From Clitopilus passeckerianus (lineage: Eukaryota > Basidiomycota > Agaricomycetes > Agaricales > Entolomataceae), in contig CALYLX010000100.1 of NCBI GenBank assembly GCA_944990035.1, positions 310,001 through 374,000 of the forward strand: 64,000 bases of DNA, given 5' to 3'. How positions within the stretch are numbered: position 1 is the first letter of the stretch; every line of letters begins with the position of its first letter. Below are positions 11,669 through 21,981 of this stretch, piece by piece. The translations under genes and the position numbers were made by a program. Under the pieces are notes generated by a model. The model was not told the origin of the DNA, did no database searches, and saw only the letters and a program-made list of their open reading frames with translations.

Positions 11669-12693
11669 ATGTCTATTGCCAACCTTGATTCAAGTACTTT
11701 AGCCGCCGGAAGGGATGCCCGCATAGACGTGAAATACGCCTCTAGAGATATTGTTTATAATTATTATCTGGCTTCATGTCAGAGCACAGGTGCGTCGACC
11801 ATCAAACCAACTTAGATATCGGCTGACTCGACCTGTGGCCTCAGAAACCCAAGATCTTCGCCATTCCCATATTACGAGGCTCGATGATCCTTCCCAGCTG
11901 CTGTTCTTCGTCGGTAAGGACGTAAGTGTCCACTCTTCTTGTGCAGTAAAGTGGATGATCTGCTAAGGCAGACTTGTGACCCTACACGTACAGATTCTTC
12001 TCAAAGCCGCTAAAGAAGGCAACATAGACATCGTCTCAGAGGCGCTAAATTATGTCCGCGAAATAAACTGCTCCGATGCAGACAAAAGGACTGCCCTTCA
12101 TCTGGCCGCTGCATGCGGCTGTACTGAAGTTGTCGCCCTGATGCTGAGTCGTCCTGGGATTAGTGTCAACGCTAGAACCAATGTTGGGCACACACCTCTC
12201 ATACTTGCTGCACTGGAAGGCCGTGCGGATGTCGCGAGGATATTGCTCGATCATCCAGGGATCGATGTCAACGCACAAGACGATAACGGCGTCACGGCTC
12301 TCATTCTGGCGTCAGATAAGGGCCATATACAGATCTTGCAGCTGCTCCTTAACCACCCGGGCGCCAGTGCTTCTATCAATATCAAAATGAAAGTCGGTAA
12401 CACAGCTCTCATGAGCGCGACATATTGGGGACAGGTTGAGAGTGTGCGTTTACTGCTCGAACATCCCGGAGTTGAACTCAATTTACGGAATACTTATGGT
12501 ATCACGGCTCTGGAGATGGCAGTGTTACATCGCCATGCAGAAATCGCAACGATGCTGCGAGATCGAGGAGCTGCCACTGCTTCGGTGAGAATCTCTTGTT
12601 CAAAGCTACGTAACTCAGGATTTACTTCTATTATTCTAGCCAGCTACTGTCGTTACCAGCTATTTCGCGAATTGGGTGTCCTTTTCTAAATAG
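11669..12693 (+). CDS. Ankyrin-only protein with NLR-like N-terminal motif
   Basis: Model: exons 11669-11789, 11845-11921, 11994-12584, 12640-12693 (843 nt, 280 residues plus stop). Introns are GTGCGT..CTCAG, GTAAGT..TACAG and GTGAGA..TCTAG, in phases 1, 0 and 0. The N terminus carries AAGRDARIDVKYASRD (about residues 12-27), recalling the G-R-D motif of the NLR tails. About six ankyrin repeats follow (residues ~66-263), with markers such as RTALHLAAACG, HTPLILAALEG and NTALMSATYWG. They are diverged from each other, unlike the NLR arrays. There is no NACHT domain, signal peptide or membrane segment. It lies between two S-family segments. It may be a small adaptor or decoy, or an NLR remnant. 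Splice sites are predicted only, and the unspliced last intron would also leave an open frame. Confidence 0.7.
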
Positions 12694-14850
12694 CGGGTTG
12701 AGAATTTGATCTATTATAATTTCTTACACCTAGTCGTCAAGTTGGACTCCATTGTACTTATCTCGATAGCCTGCCAGGGTTTTTCTGGTGTGTCCTCGAT
12801 GTTGGCTGAAAGCGGCATGAAACCCGTATTAATACTATTATCATAGGCTCATTACAACGAGATTGGCACCAGGCAAAACCGGCAATCTCGCTTAAAATGT
12901 CGGCCCGAAATCACGTGGCCTTCAAATCTGTATGGCGCGTCCATGAAATTGAAGAAAACTGGCAAGAACTTGCAACGATGCGGAACGTTGAACACGAATT
13001 TTTCATTTCGATGCAGCTATCAACCGCTCTTTCAGGCTGCGGCGATCTCATGAACAACCCACCTCTCACCAGAAGTTTGCACTCAGAGCGACATGGCCAC
13101 CGACCAGCCTAATAATTTCGAACAACTAACCGAATCTGAGCGTGGCCCACAACTACGGCATTCGACACTCTACACATATCCCAGCTACTCAAAACCAGTT
13201 TTGTCGGGGCATCCATGGACCTCAGGCTCCCCCCAGCATACGCACCCTACAATACACTCCAGAGGAACCTTTACTCGCCCATCAACCTTGTGCCCTCCAA
13301 TTGGGCGGTCAACGCAACCGACTTCCATCCACCACCACAGTCGTGTGCTCTCACGGACCAACATAGGTTGGCCTGCGCTAATGATAACTCAAATCATTCA
13401 GTCTTCCGAACGAACCGGCCTTACACCCGTTTTGGAGGCATTATCTCCGCATCCTTCCCTAGGATGAAGGACCGATCAAAAACTCAGTCTCTGGTCTCCC
13501 CACTGCATCATCAGCCGCTGCAGCGAAGAACACAGTAACGTTCGTTGTATGTTTCTTGTCGTCTCCTTCTTTACTCCCAAATTCTAAATTCTTCTTCAGA
13601 TTGCTCGGCGGCTGGCTTGTTCGTTCGGGTGGTCGTGTTCTGTGTGAAGGACCTTCATTCTACGGCGCTACAATATCTTGCATCTTCCGGCCACGAAGCA
13701 TATAGTAAATGATACTATGATAGCCTAATACAAACTCTCCTCGAGCCGTTCGCCAAATTACGCCCAAATTACGGACTGTAGCATCACCACCGCAGAAAGC
13801 CTTCTGTGTGCTGGCCCTTGCTCAAGATGGTACAGGTCGCCATCTATATTCTGGTGATGCTGAGGCAACTGGAGACCCGCTTCCATACGTCAGTCACCGC
13901 TGCAAGCTTCGACATCCATCCTTGGTGGATACGTGGCCAATCACACATTCAAGGCTCAGGCCATCCCGATGCCTCATGAGCTGCAGCAAAAACAAAGTTA
14001 CGTTCGTGGTATGTCTTCCACTATTTCTTCCTTATTCTTGATGCTAAATCTCTACCTCACGTTTCTCAGCTCAGGCTGCTAGCTCGAAGGCTGTATCTCA
14101 AAGAAACTACCTAAGCACCAGCTCTCAACATCAATCTTTGCATATAGCCGCTCCGTCGTATCAAAACGCGGTTTTGCGAGGCCCAGAGCCTCCAATTCTC
14201 ATCCTACCGCGCCGATGAATCCCGGGCATGACACCTACGCAAGGCCTACCTACCCCAAACGGCGACGATTCCATTTCTCCCGAGCTTCCGCCGTAGCGCC
14301 TCTCAGCTACTCAATCCTCCCATGCTCGGGTTTGCAACCTTTAAATATCTGTCGAGCTCTATCCTTGGAATGTTTAACGCCACCAGAGCAGGTTCCAAAC
14401 TCACACCTGCTGTTACTCCCAGGGTGGCATCCCGCTCTCGAAATGGAGTTGTACTTTTCATCGTACCGCCGACTCTATCCCCCCAAGCCCCATGTTCCCG
14501 GACCTCTCCATATACGTCGGGCCAGCTCAGCGAAGTACCTACTACTCCCATACCCGCCCCCGGTCTAGGTATGCACAACAAATTCCGGGCACCCTTATAG
14601 CCTCCGGAACTCACCACGAGCAGCACCCGTGGTGAAAGCAGACGAACACCTGAAAAACTCGAACGAGTGACTTCCGTGCCCAGAGCATTGTCTTCATCCA
14701 GTTAAAAGCAGCCCACTATCCCGGTTCCACTTGTTACTTCGCCAATGTGCGATCCAGGGTGAAACTGAAGCGCAGAATCACTGCTCCGTTCGGGTTTGAG
14801 CGGCTGAGATATCGGACGATCTCCTTGAAGACGTCGCAGACGATAAACCA
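12694..14850 (+). pseudogene. S-family copy a, second part (decayed)
   Basis: A second set of S-family landmarks lies beyond the ankyrin gene. A WAVNAT segment occurs near 13300, parallel to LAVNAT near 49860 and LEVNAT near 35620. An intron starts GTATGTTTCTTG near 13547 and another GTATGTCTTCC near 14010. A following region aligns with 35930-36120 and 50172-50360 (GCATATAGCC words). Frames are interrupted. From about 14390 the sequence is Ser/Thr/Pro-rich. No intact gene is supported. Confidence 0.4.
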
Positions 14851-14905
14851 GTACGTCTGCACATCCACGCGTGTCTGATAGACGATGCTGATACCTTACA
14901 CCTAG
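14851..14905 (+). other. Conserved intron-like element upstream of NLR2
   Basis: This 55-nt stretch runs GTACGTCTGC..CTGATACC..CACCTAG and is followed by ATGAACATGG. It is the positional equivalent of 235-290, 24934-24991 and 51025-51080. Confidence 0.4.
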
Positions 14906-15249
14906 ATGAACATGGTACTTCAACTTTATGAGCCTACAACGACGGAAAGTGAAGGGCAGGCGGGCAACGAGCTAGTCAGTGGAATATGTTGGGTTAGCCA
15001 TCCGAGAACCGTTCCCCAGACTTCTGCAATCATTTGGCTGTGTGTGGCGTTTGGTTGTAGTTGGGTTCCCCTTATCTCGTGCTGTGAGAGAGAAGACATG
15101 TCTATTCGAACCTCTGATGTATCCTCGTTGACTGGTTACTCCTTGAATATTACCGAAAACCTTTCGAATATCCTGGTTGCATCGCATGCTGAGATGCACA
15201 GCCTCATCAGTTCAAGATTCCGAATTCTCAAAATGCTGCATGGTTGACA

Positions 15250-15284
15250 GGTGGGCGCCAATTGGGAGAGACAGCTGTGTCAAC
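15250..15284 (+). promoter_or_regulatory. NLR promoter box (NLR2)
   Basis: GGTGGGCGCCAATTGG followed by ACAGCTGTGTCAAC, 149 bp before the NLR2 start codon. It is the same element as before the other five NLR genes. Confidence 0.55.
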
Positions 15285-15398
15285 AGCCTCCGTCACGTAC
15301 ACGAGGGTCTGCGCTGTTGCCGCGTGTCTGAGCAACGCCCGAGGTTCCTTGTCGCCACCCACGATCTACTTGACCCGCACCTCTAGTCAGCCCGAGGG

Positions 15399-18300
15399 AT
15401 GGATTCATACGAAGCCACAGACCACGAGCCTGCAGATAGCAATCCTGGGCATTCAAAAAGGCCTCTCAGCCCTCAGGGTTCACCTCCTCCGTCAAAAAGA
15501 AGACGTCCAAACACCGCTCTTCCCGCTTCTACGAATGGCTCGATACAGTCGAACACAATGACAGCTACACGCGATATAAATATACAGATCGGGGCAACAG
15601 ATTCATCTCAACAAAATCCTTTTCCAGGTAGCCACACCAGAGGGCATCTACGCTTCTCTGCAGATGGGCTGACTTCATTGGCAGGTATACGAGCTCTCGC
15701 CAACTGGGTGTCACCTCTGAACCATCACAGTATCCACAAGGATATACGTGAAAAGGTGACAGAAGGAACTGGGTCGTGGATCTTTGAACATTCGAAGTTC
15801 ATCAATTGGCTTTCTAAGAAGACCGGCGTCTTGTGGGGGACGGGAATACGTGAGCACTCTTTGCTGTATTAGAACCTATAACCTCAGTGGAATTTAACGT
15901 CGTCGTTTGTGATTGCAGCGGAAGCAGGGAAAACCTGTCTAACGTGAGAGCATTGCTACACTCTTCAGGCCGTCCATGTACTCAATTCAAAATTGTACAG
16001 GTCGATTGTTGCGGAATATCTCATCCAGCACAAGCAGGCCACGGTCATCTATTTCTACTGCCAATACAAACTTGAAGATCAATCGTCAACTCCCGAGATC
16101 CTCGCCTGTATGCTCAAGCAAATGATCGAAGCTTCTGATGACGTTGCACAATACGTCTTGAACGACCTATACAAAAAATGTCTCAAAACTGAAACCAAAC
16201 CTTCGAAATCCGAACTACTGACAACGCTTCGAGAAGCTGCCAAAAAATTCACCAATCTATTTCTGGTAGTTGACGCACTAGATGAGCTCAAAGACAACGT
16301 CCGACCGGAATTGATCAGCGATCTCATGTCGCTTCACCAACCACTCTTCTTGACGTCCCGCCAACTCTCGGATCTACCAGGCTTGAAAGAGCCTGACTTC
16401 ACCATCCGGACCCCCGATGATGACCTCCGCACCTACATAGAGGCCAGAATTACATCTTTCCCTAGACTAGAGCCATTTCTTCGGGAGCCCGGAGTGCGTG
16501 AGGAGATAATCTCCAAAATTCACGCCCGATGCGATGGGATGTGAGTGAGAAACATATCCTTGATGTAGTACAGTGCAGCTAAGACCCTCCACCAACAGGT
16601 TTCTTCTGGCCGCTCTGCAGGTCGATGAGTTGGTATCAGATGACATCATTGACGCCATAGGCCTGCTAGATGCGGTTGAGCGTCTCCCTACGACTCTATT
16701 CGCTCGATACGAAGTCACATTAAAGCGAATCCAAGCCCAGAACCCGAAGAGGTTGGATCTGGCCTACAGGTTGATAGTATTTGTCACTCATGCCACTCGA
16801 ATTCTCCGTGTCGACGAGCTTCTCGATGCGCTGACGGTCGATGTTGATACGGCTTCTGTGGAGACGAAGCGTCGTACAGTGGAAGAGGTCTTGACTGGGG
16901 TTTGCAGGGGGTTGGTGACGGTTGAGAAAGAAACCAGAACGGTTCAGCTTATCCGTATGTCCTCGTCATGTTGGATTCTATCTGGGCTCATCTTTGACTG
17001 TGAAAGACTATACCACGCAAGACTTCTTCAAAAGCTTCAACGATATGCGAATATTCAGCGACCCACATACGTTCATTGCCGACGCTTCTGCAATATACAT
17101 AATTCATGCAGACGTTAACTCCAGCATGATTGCCAACAGCTACCAACTGAGAGAACTCAAGACCTACCCCTTCCTCCACTATGCCTGCTATAGTCTCCGT
17201 CATCATATGCACCAAGTAGGTGACACCGGCAAACGTCAAATCTCCACCCATATTCGTCAGCTGTGTTGTCAGCGACCTAATCTCCTGCTGCCGCTCCCAA
17301 TGGCCTGGTGGAACATTGAATACGGGCAAGCTATTCATTTTGCAGCTTTTTATGGCCTGGAAACTCTGTTTGTAGAGGATCGTGAAGAGGTCAATCAGAA
17401 TTCGGCACTTCAGCATTCGCTGTTAAAAGACCTCAATGTACAAAACAATAATGGATATACACCCCTTCACTTTGCAGCCAGGAATGGGCACGAGTCGGTC
17501 GTTCGACTGCTCCTAAACTCCCCCGGCATCGAGGTCAATCCAATGGCCGAAGATGGATCGACACCCCTTCACCATGCGGCCAAGAATGGGCACGAGTCGG
17601 TCGTTCGATTGCTCCTGAACATCCCCGGCGTTGAGGTCAATCCAATGGCCAAAGATGGATTGACACCCCTTCACTATGCGGCCAATAATGGGCACGAGTC
17701 GGTCGTTCAATTGCTCCTGAACATCCCCGGCATTGAGGTCAATCCAAAGACCAAGTATGGATCAACACCCCTTCATCATGCGGCCAAGAATGGGCATGAG
17801 TCGGTCGTTCAACTGCTCCTAAACTCCCCCGGCATTGAGGTCAATCCAATGGCCAAAGATGGATTGACACCCCTTCACCATGCGGCCGAGATTGGGCACG
17901 AGTCGGTCGTTCAATTGCTCCTGAACTCCCCCGGTATCGAGGTCAATCCAAAGACCGAAGATGGATTGACACCCCTTCACTATGCGGCCAATGATGGGCA
18001 CGAGTCCGTCGTTCGACTGCTCCTGAAATCTCCTGGCATCGAGGTCAATCCAAAGACCGAAGATGGATGGACACCCCTTCACTATGCGGCCGGGAATAAG
18101 CACGAGTCGGTCGTTCAACTGCTCCTGAACTCCACCGGCATCGAGTTTAATGCAAAGACCGAAGATGGATGGACACCCCTTCACTATGCGGCCGGGAATA
18201 AGCACGAGTCGGTCGTTCAACTGCTCCTGAACTCCACCGGCATCGAGTTTAATGCAAAGACCGAAGATGGATGGACACCCCTTCACTGTGCAGCCCAGAA

Positions 18301-20656
18301 TGGGCACGAGTCGGTCGTTCGATTGCTCCTGAACTTCCCCGGCATCGAGGTCAATCCAAAGACCGAGGATGGATTGACACCCCTTCACTATGCGGTCAAA
18401 AAGGGGGATGAATCAGTCGTTCGATTGCTCCTGAACTCCCCCGGCATTGAGGTCAATCCAAAGACCAAGTATGGATCAACACCCGTTCACTATGCGACCA
18501 AGTATGGACCCGAACCAGTCGTTCGATTGCTCCTGAACTCCCCCGGCATTGAGGTCAATCCAAAGACCAAGGATGGATCGACACCTCTTCACTACGCGGT
18601 CAAAAAGGGGGATGAGTCGGTCGTTCGGTTGCTCCTGAACTTCCCTGGCGTTGAGGTTAATCCAGAGACCAACAAAGGATCGACACCCCTTCACCATGCC
18701 GCCAAGAACAGGCATGAGTCGGTTGTTCGATTGCTCCTGAACTTCCCCGGCATCGAGGTCAATCCAAAGACCGAAGATGGATACACCCCTCTTCACTATG
18801 CGGCCGAGAATGGGCCGGAGTCGGTCGTTCAATTGCTCCTGAACTTCCCCGGCATCGAGGTCAATCCAAAAACCAAAGATGGATCAACACCCCTTCATTA
18901 TGCGACCCAGAACTGGCGTGAGCCACTGGCAGTCGTTCAGTTACTCCTGAATTCCCCCGGCGTCGAGGTCAATCCAAAGACCGAGGATGGATCAACACCC
19001 CTTCACTATGCGACCAAGTATGGACCTGAACCAGTCGTTCGATTGCTCCTGCACTCCCCCAGCATTGAGGCCAATCCACAGACCGAGGATGGATCAACAC
19101 CCCTTCACTATGCGACCGATAATGGGCACGATTCCGTCGTTCAACTGCTCTTGAACTCCCCCGCCATCGAGATCAATCCAAAGACCGAAGATGGATGGAC
19201 ACCCCTTCACTATGCGGCCGGGAATAGGCACGAGTCGGTCGTTCAACTGCTCCTGAACTCCACCGGCATCGAGGTTAATGCAAAGTCCAACGACAGATGG
19301 ACACCACTTCACCGTGCAGCCCAGAATGGGCACGAATCGGTCGCTCAATTGCTCCTCAACTCCCCAGGCATCGAGGTCAATCCACAGACTGAAGATGGAT
19401 GGACACCACTTCACCTTGTAGCGCACAATGGGCACAATTCGGTTGCTCAATTGCTCCTCAACTCCCCAGGCATCAAGGTCAATTCAGAATCCAACACCAG
19501 ATGTACACCACTTCACCAAGCAGCGGGGAATGGGCACAAGTCGGTCACTCAATTGCTCCTCAACTCCACGGGCATCGAGGTCAATCCAAAGACCGAAGAT
19601 GGATCGACACCTCTCCACTGCGCGGTTACAAATGAGAACGAGTCGGTCATTCAACTGCTCCTGAACTCCCCTGGCATCGAGGTCAATCCAAAGACTGAAG
19701 ATGGATGGACACCCCTTCACTTTGCAGCGATGAATAGATGCAAGTCGATCGCTCCATTGCTCCTCAACTACATAGGCATCGACGTTAATGCAAAGACCAA
19801 CGATGGACGGACGCCCCTTCACTGCGTGGTTGAAGGCAACCGCCTGGGTCCCAATTGGTCTCGCTCAGACTCAGAATCCTTTGCTCAACTTTTCTTGAAC
19901 TCTCCAGGTCTGAACATCAACGCGCAAGACAATTCTGGCTGGACACCACTCCACCATGCAGTACATATAGAGCCCTCATTGGCCGCCCAATGGCTCCTGA
20001 ATTCCCCAGGTATCAATATCAATGCGGAGACCAACGATGGATTGACACCCCTTCACCTTTCGGCCCAAAGCTTTTGGGGGTCAGTCATTCCGTTGCTCCT
20101 GCACTCCACTGGCATCGACCTCAATGCAAGGAGCCAATGTGGGTTGACACCCCTTCACATTGCAGCCAAGAATGGACATGCTTTTATGGCTCGCTTACTC
20201 CTGAATTGCAGCGGCATCGAGGTCAATCCAAAGACTGAAGATGGATGGACACCGCTTCACCTTGCGACCCGAAATGGCCACGAGTTTGTCGCTCAATTAC
20301 TCCTGGACTCCACAGGAATTGAGGTGAACCCTAAGGTCGAAGGGGGATGGACACCACTTCACTATGCAGCTCAAAATGGACACAAAGCGGTAGTTCAATT
20401 GCTCCTGAGCTTGCCGGCCATAGAGGTCAACGCAAGCGAGGATGCTGGGTGGACACCACTTCATCATGCAGCCCGACATGGTCACCATGCAATTGTTCGA
20501 ATACTCCTTGGCTTTCCCGGAATAGACGCCGATGTTAGGGGTCAACCACCTTGGGATCAGACTCCTCTCGAAGTGGCCGGGTCCCAAGGTCACCATGTTG
20601 TCGCCGTTTTCGAAGAGATGGGGTTTGGCGATGCCCAGATTATGGAGGCGGATTAG
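15399..20656 (+). CDS. NLR2: NACHT-ankyrin receptor, 1654 aa
   Basis: Exons 15399-15627, 15685-15849, 15919-15943, 16001-16540, 16599-16954, 17007-20656 sum to 4965 nt, an exact multiple of three. The N-terminal tail is about 15 residues longer than its paralogs and holds a basic KRRRP patch. The G of the usual motif is replaced (ATRDINIQI). Walker A is GIPEAGKT (about residues 130-137), with E where the paralogs have G but still fitting GxxxxGKT. Walker B is LVVDALDEL and the sensor LTSR. NACHT carries two extra codons (KLED). After an HYTTQDFFK segment, the three diverged ankyrins present in the paralogs are missing, and the array starts directly with about 30 units plus a C-terminal cap (QTPLEVAGSQG). 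Intron 1 is 57 nt and open in frame, so its retention would add 19 residues. It is the longest array in the window. Confidence 0.93.
17454..20540 (+). repeat. Ankyrin-coding tandem array of NLR2 (about 30 units)
   Basis: Units of about 102 bp encode x-TPLH-x-A repeats. Most use the wording GTCGTTCAACTGCTCCTGAAC. Units about 19-21 (roughly 19280-19575) instead use GTCGCTCAATTGCTCCTCAAC, the wording of NLR1 and NLR5, and include the AAGCAGCGGGGAATGGGCA wording of NLR1 near 3530. Late units (19800-20500) are more diverged and two are of irregular length. Confidence 0.9.
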
Positions 20657-21950
20657 TTTTCCCAATGACCATTCTTCCCCACGCGCTCAGGAATCTACAT
20701 TACTATACATCTTCCGGACAGCTTACGATAATTCAGCGATATGCACAAATATGTTCAATGTATAGGATTGGCAAGATACGTAACCAAATTGTCCTTATAT
20801 TGATACACATGCACCCTGTATCCCATAAATCTAGACAACAGCTCGTCGCAGTCGGAAAGCCATAAAGAACTGCGTCATAGGGGACAGGGCAGCGTTCCTG
20901 CTGGGAGCTTTTAACACCTGGTATACAGAATGTAAGGCGGTGACGGTGGGACGTTATGCCGGAGGGGCCATGGATAACCTAATACTGGCCGTTAATCTCA
21001 AAATGGGCTTGAGAAAAAGAAACGACGTACAGTATTAGCAGGTGCTTTATATGCGGATTGAGAATAGCCTTGAGGGTTCTCTCGACGGGTCTGACCTTTT
21101 CAAGGTGGGTTTCGTGTCCAACGACCTCGTATAGTGTGATTTTGCACAGTTTCCTCTATGACTTCGTCAGCAATTCCAGTAGGCTGAATATCGCGTATAT
21201 ATGAACCTTGCTGCTATCCACCAGCGGATGCACCTCACCTTGGTCGAGTCCGGGCATGCCTCAGGCTCTTCAGGCCACGTCAGGTTTCCTCGACATCGCG
21301 TGGTAGAGCCGCGACGCTTGGCAGTTCTCTGGGAACGTGAAGGTAGAACGACACCCATTTGACACTGGCATACATCTACATGAGACTTTTGAATTGACAT
21401 GAATATCCTTGGAAATGTACGAACCTGTTTCATGGAATAGCCAGGCCAGAAATGATGTTCGTACTGAAAGGTTGAGATTTTGAAGAATAGTTGGTGGACG
21501 GCAGGCAAGTCTGCAGGGATATTTAGTTCAACGTCAAGAAGAAATATGTTCTTCGAGAACCTACAGATGACATGGATATCCTGTTTCCACTGAAATGACG
21601 TCTGAAGACGCTACGGCCACGCAGGCTTGAGATGTGCAACCGGTGATTCTTGGGAGTATTTCCCAGTTGACTCGTATGCTTGATTGCCTGCATAAGCTAC
21701 ACTAGCCGTGTAAGAGAGGTGGTTCAAAGATGATGAAAAGGGAACGTACTATTACGGTACTAAAGACTGCTGGAATCGGCATGTTACTGAGGGAGTATTT
21801 GGACAAATGTGCCTTTTTCCGTTCGGCAAACCATGTCCATCCTAAGAGCTTCATCGAGTCCCAAGAGGTGATGCGATAAGGAGTGAGTAGAGTACAAGGA
21901 GAGCCATGCCCGAGTGGTCCATGGCGTGGTGGCGGTCGACATGGGAAGGT
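20657..21950 (-). pseudogene. Converging decayed C-family sequence behind NLR2
   Basis: No intact gene. The region shares with other NLR 3' flanks a GGGCCATGG word (about 20964) and, on the minus strand, an intron-like end with a TTGCTGACGAAG branch region before GAAACTGTGC near 21150. Frames are broken. It ends at the divergent box at 21951. Confidence 0.35.
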
Positions 21951-21981
21951 AAGTCCTCTGAAATATACACAGACAAACAAA
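21951..21981. repeat. Divergent box, copy 2
   Basis: AAGTCCTCTGAAATATACAC then AGACAAACAAA, close to the family consensus. Preceded on the left by a GTGG..GGTCGAC word also found before the boxes at 34429 and 44333. Confidence 0.55.

Noticed and set aside
17819..18388. Antisense frames of 100-190 codons across the ankyrin arrays (also 41094-41618 and 54491-54865)
   Set aside because: They mirror the ankyrin repeats on the other strand and have no independent start context or splice signals.
21900..21960. tRNA-like word GCCCGAGTGGTCC before the divergent box
   Set aside because: It resembles an A box, but no GGTTCGA-type B box or cloverleaf stems follow, and other box copies lack the word.
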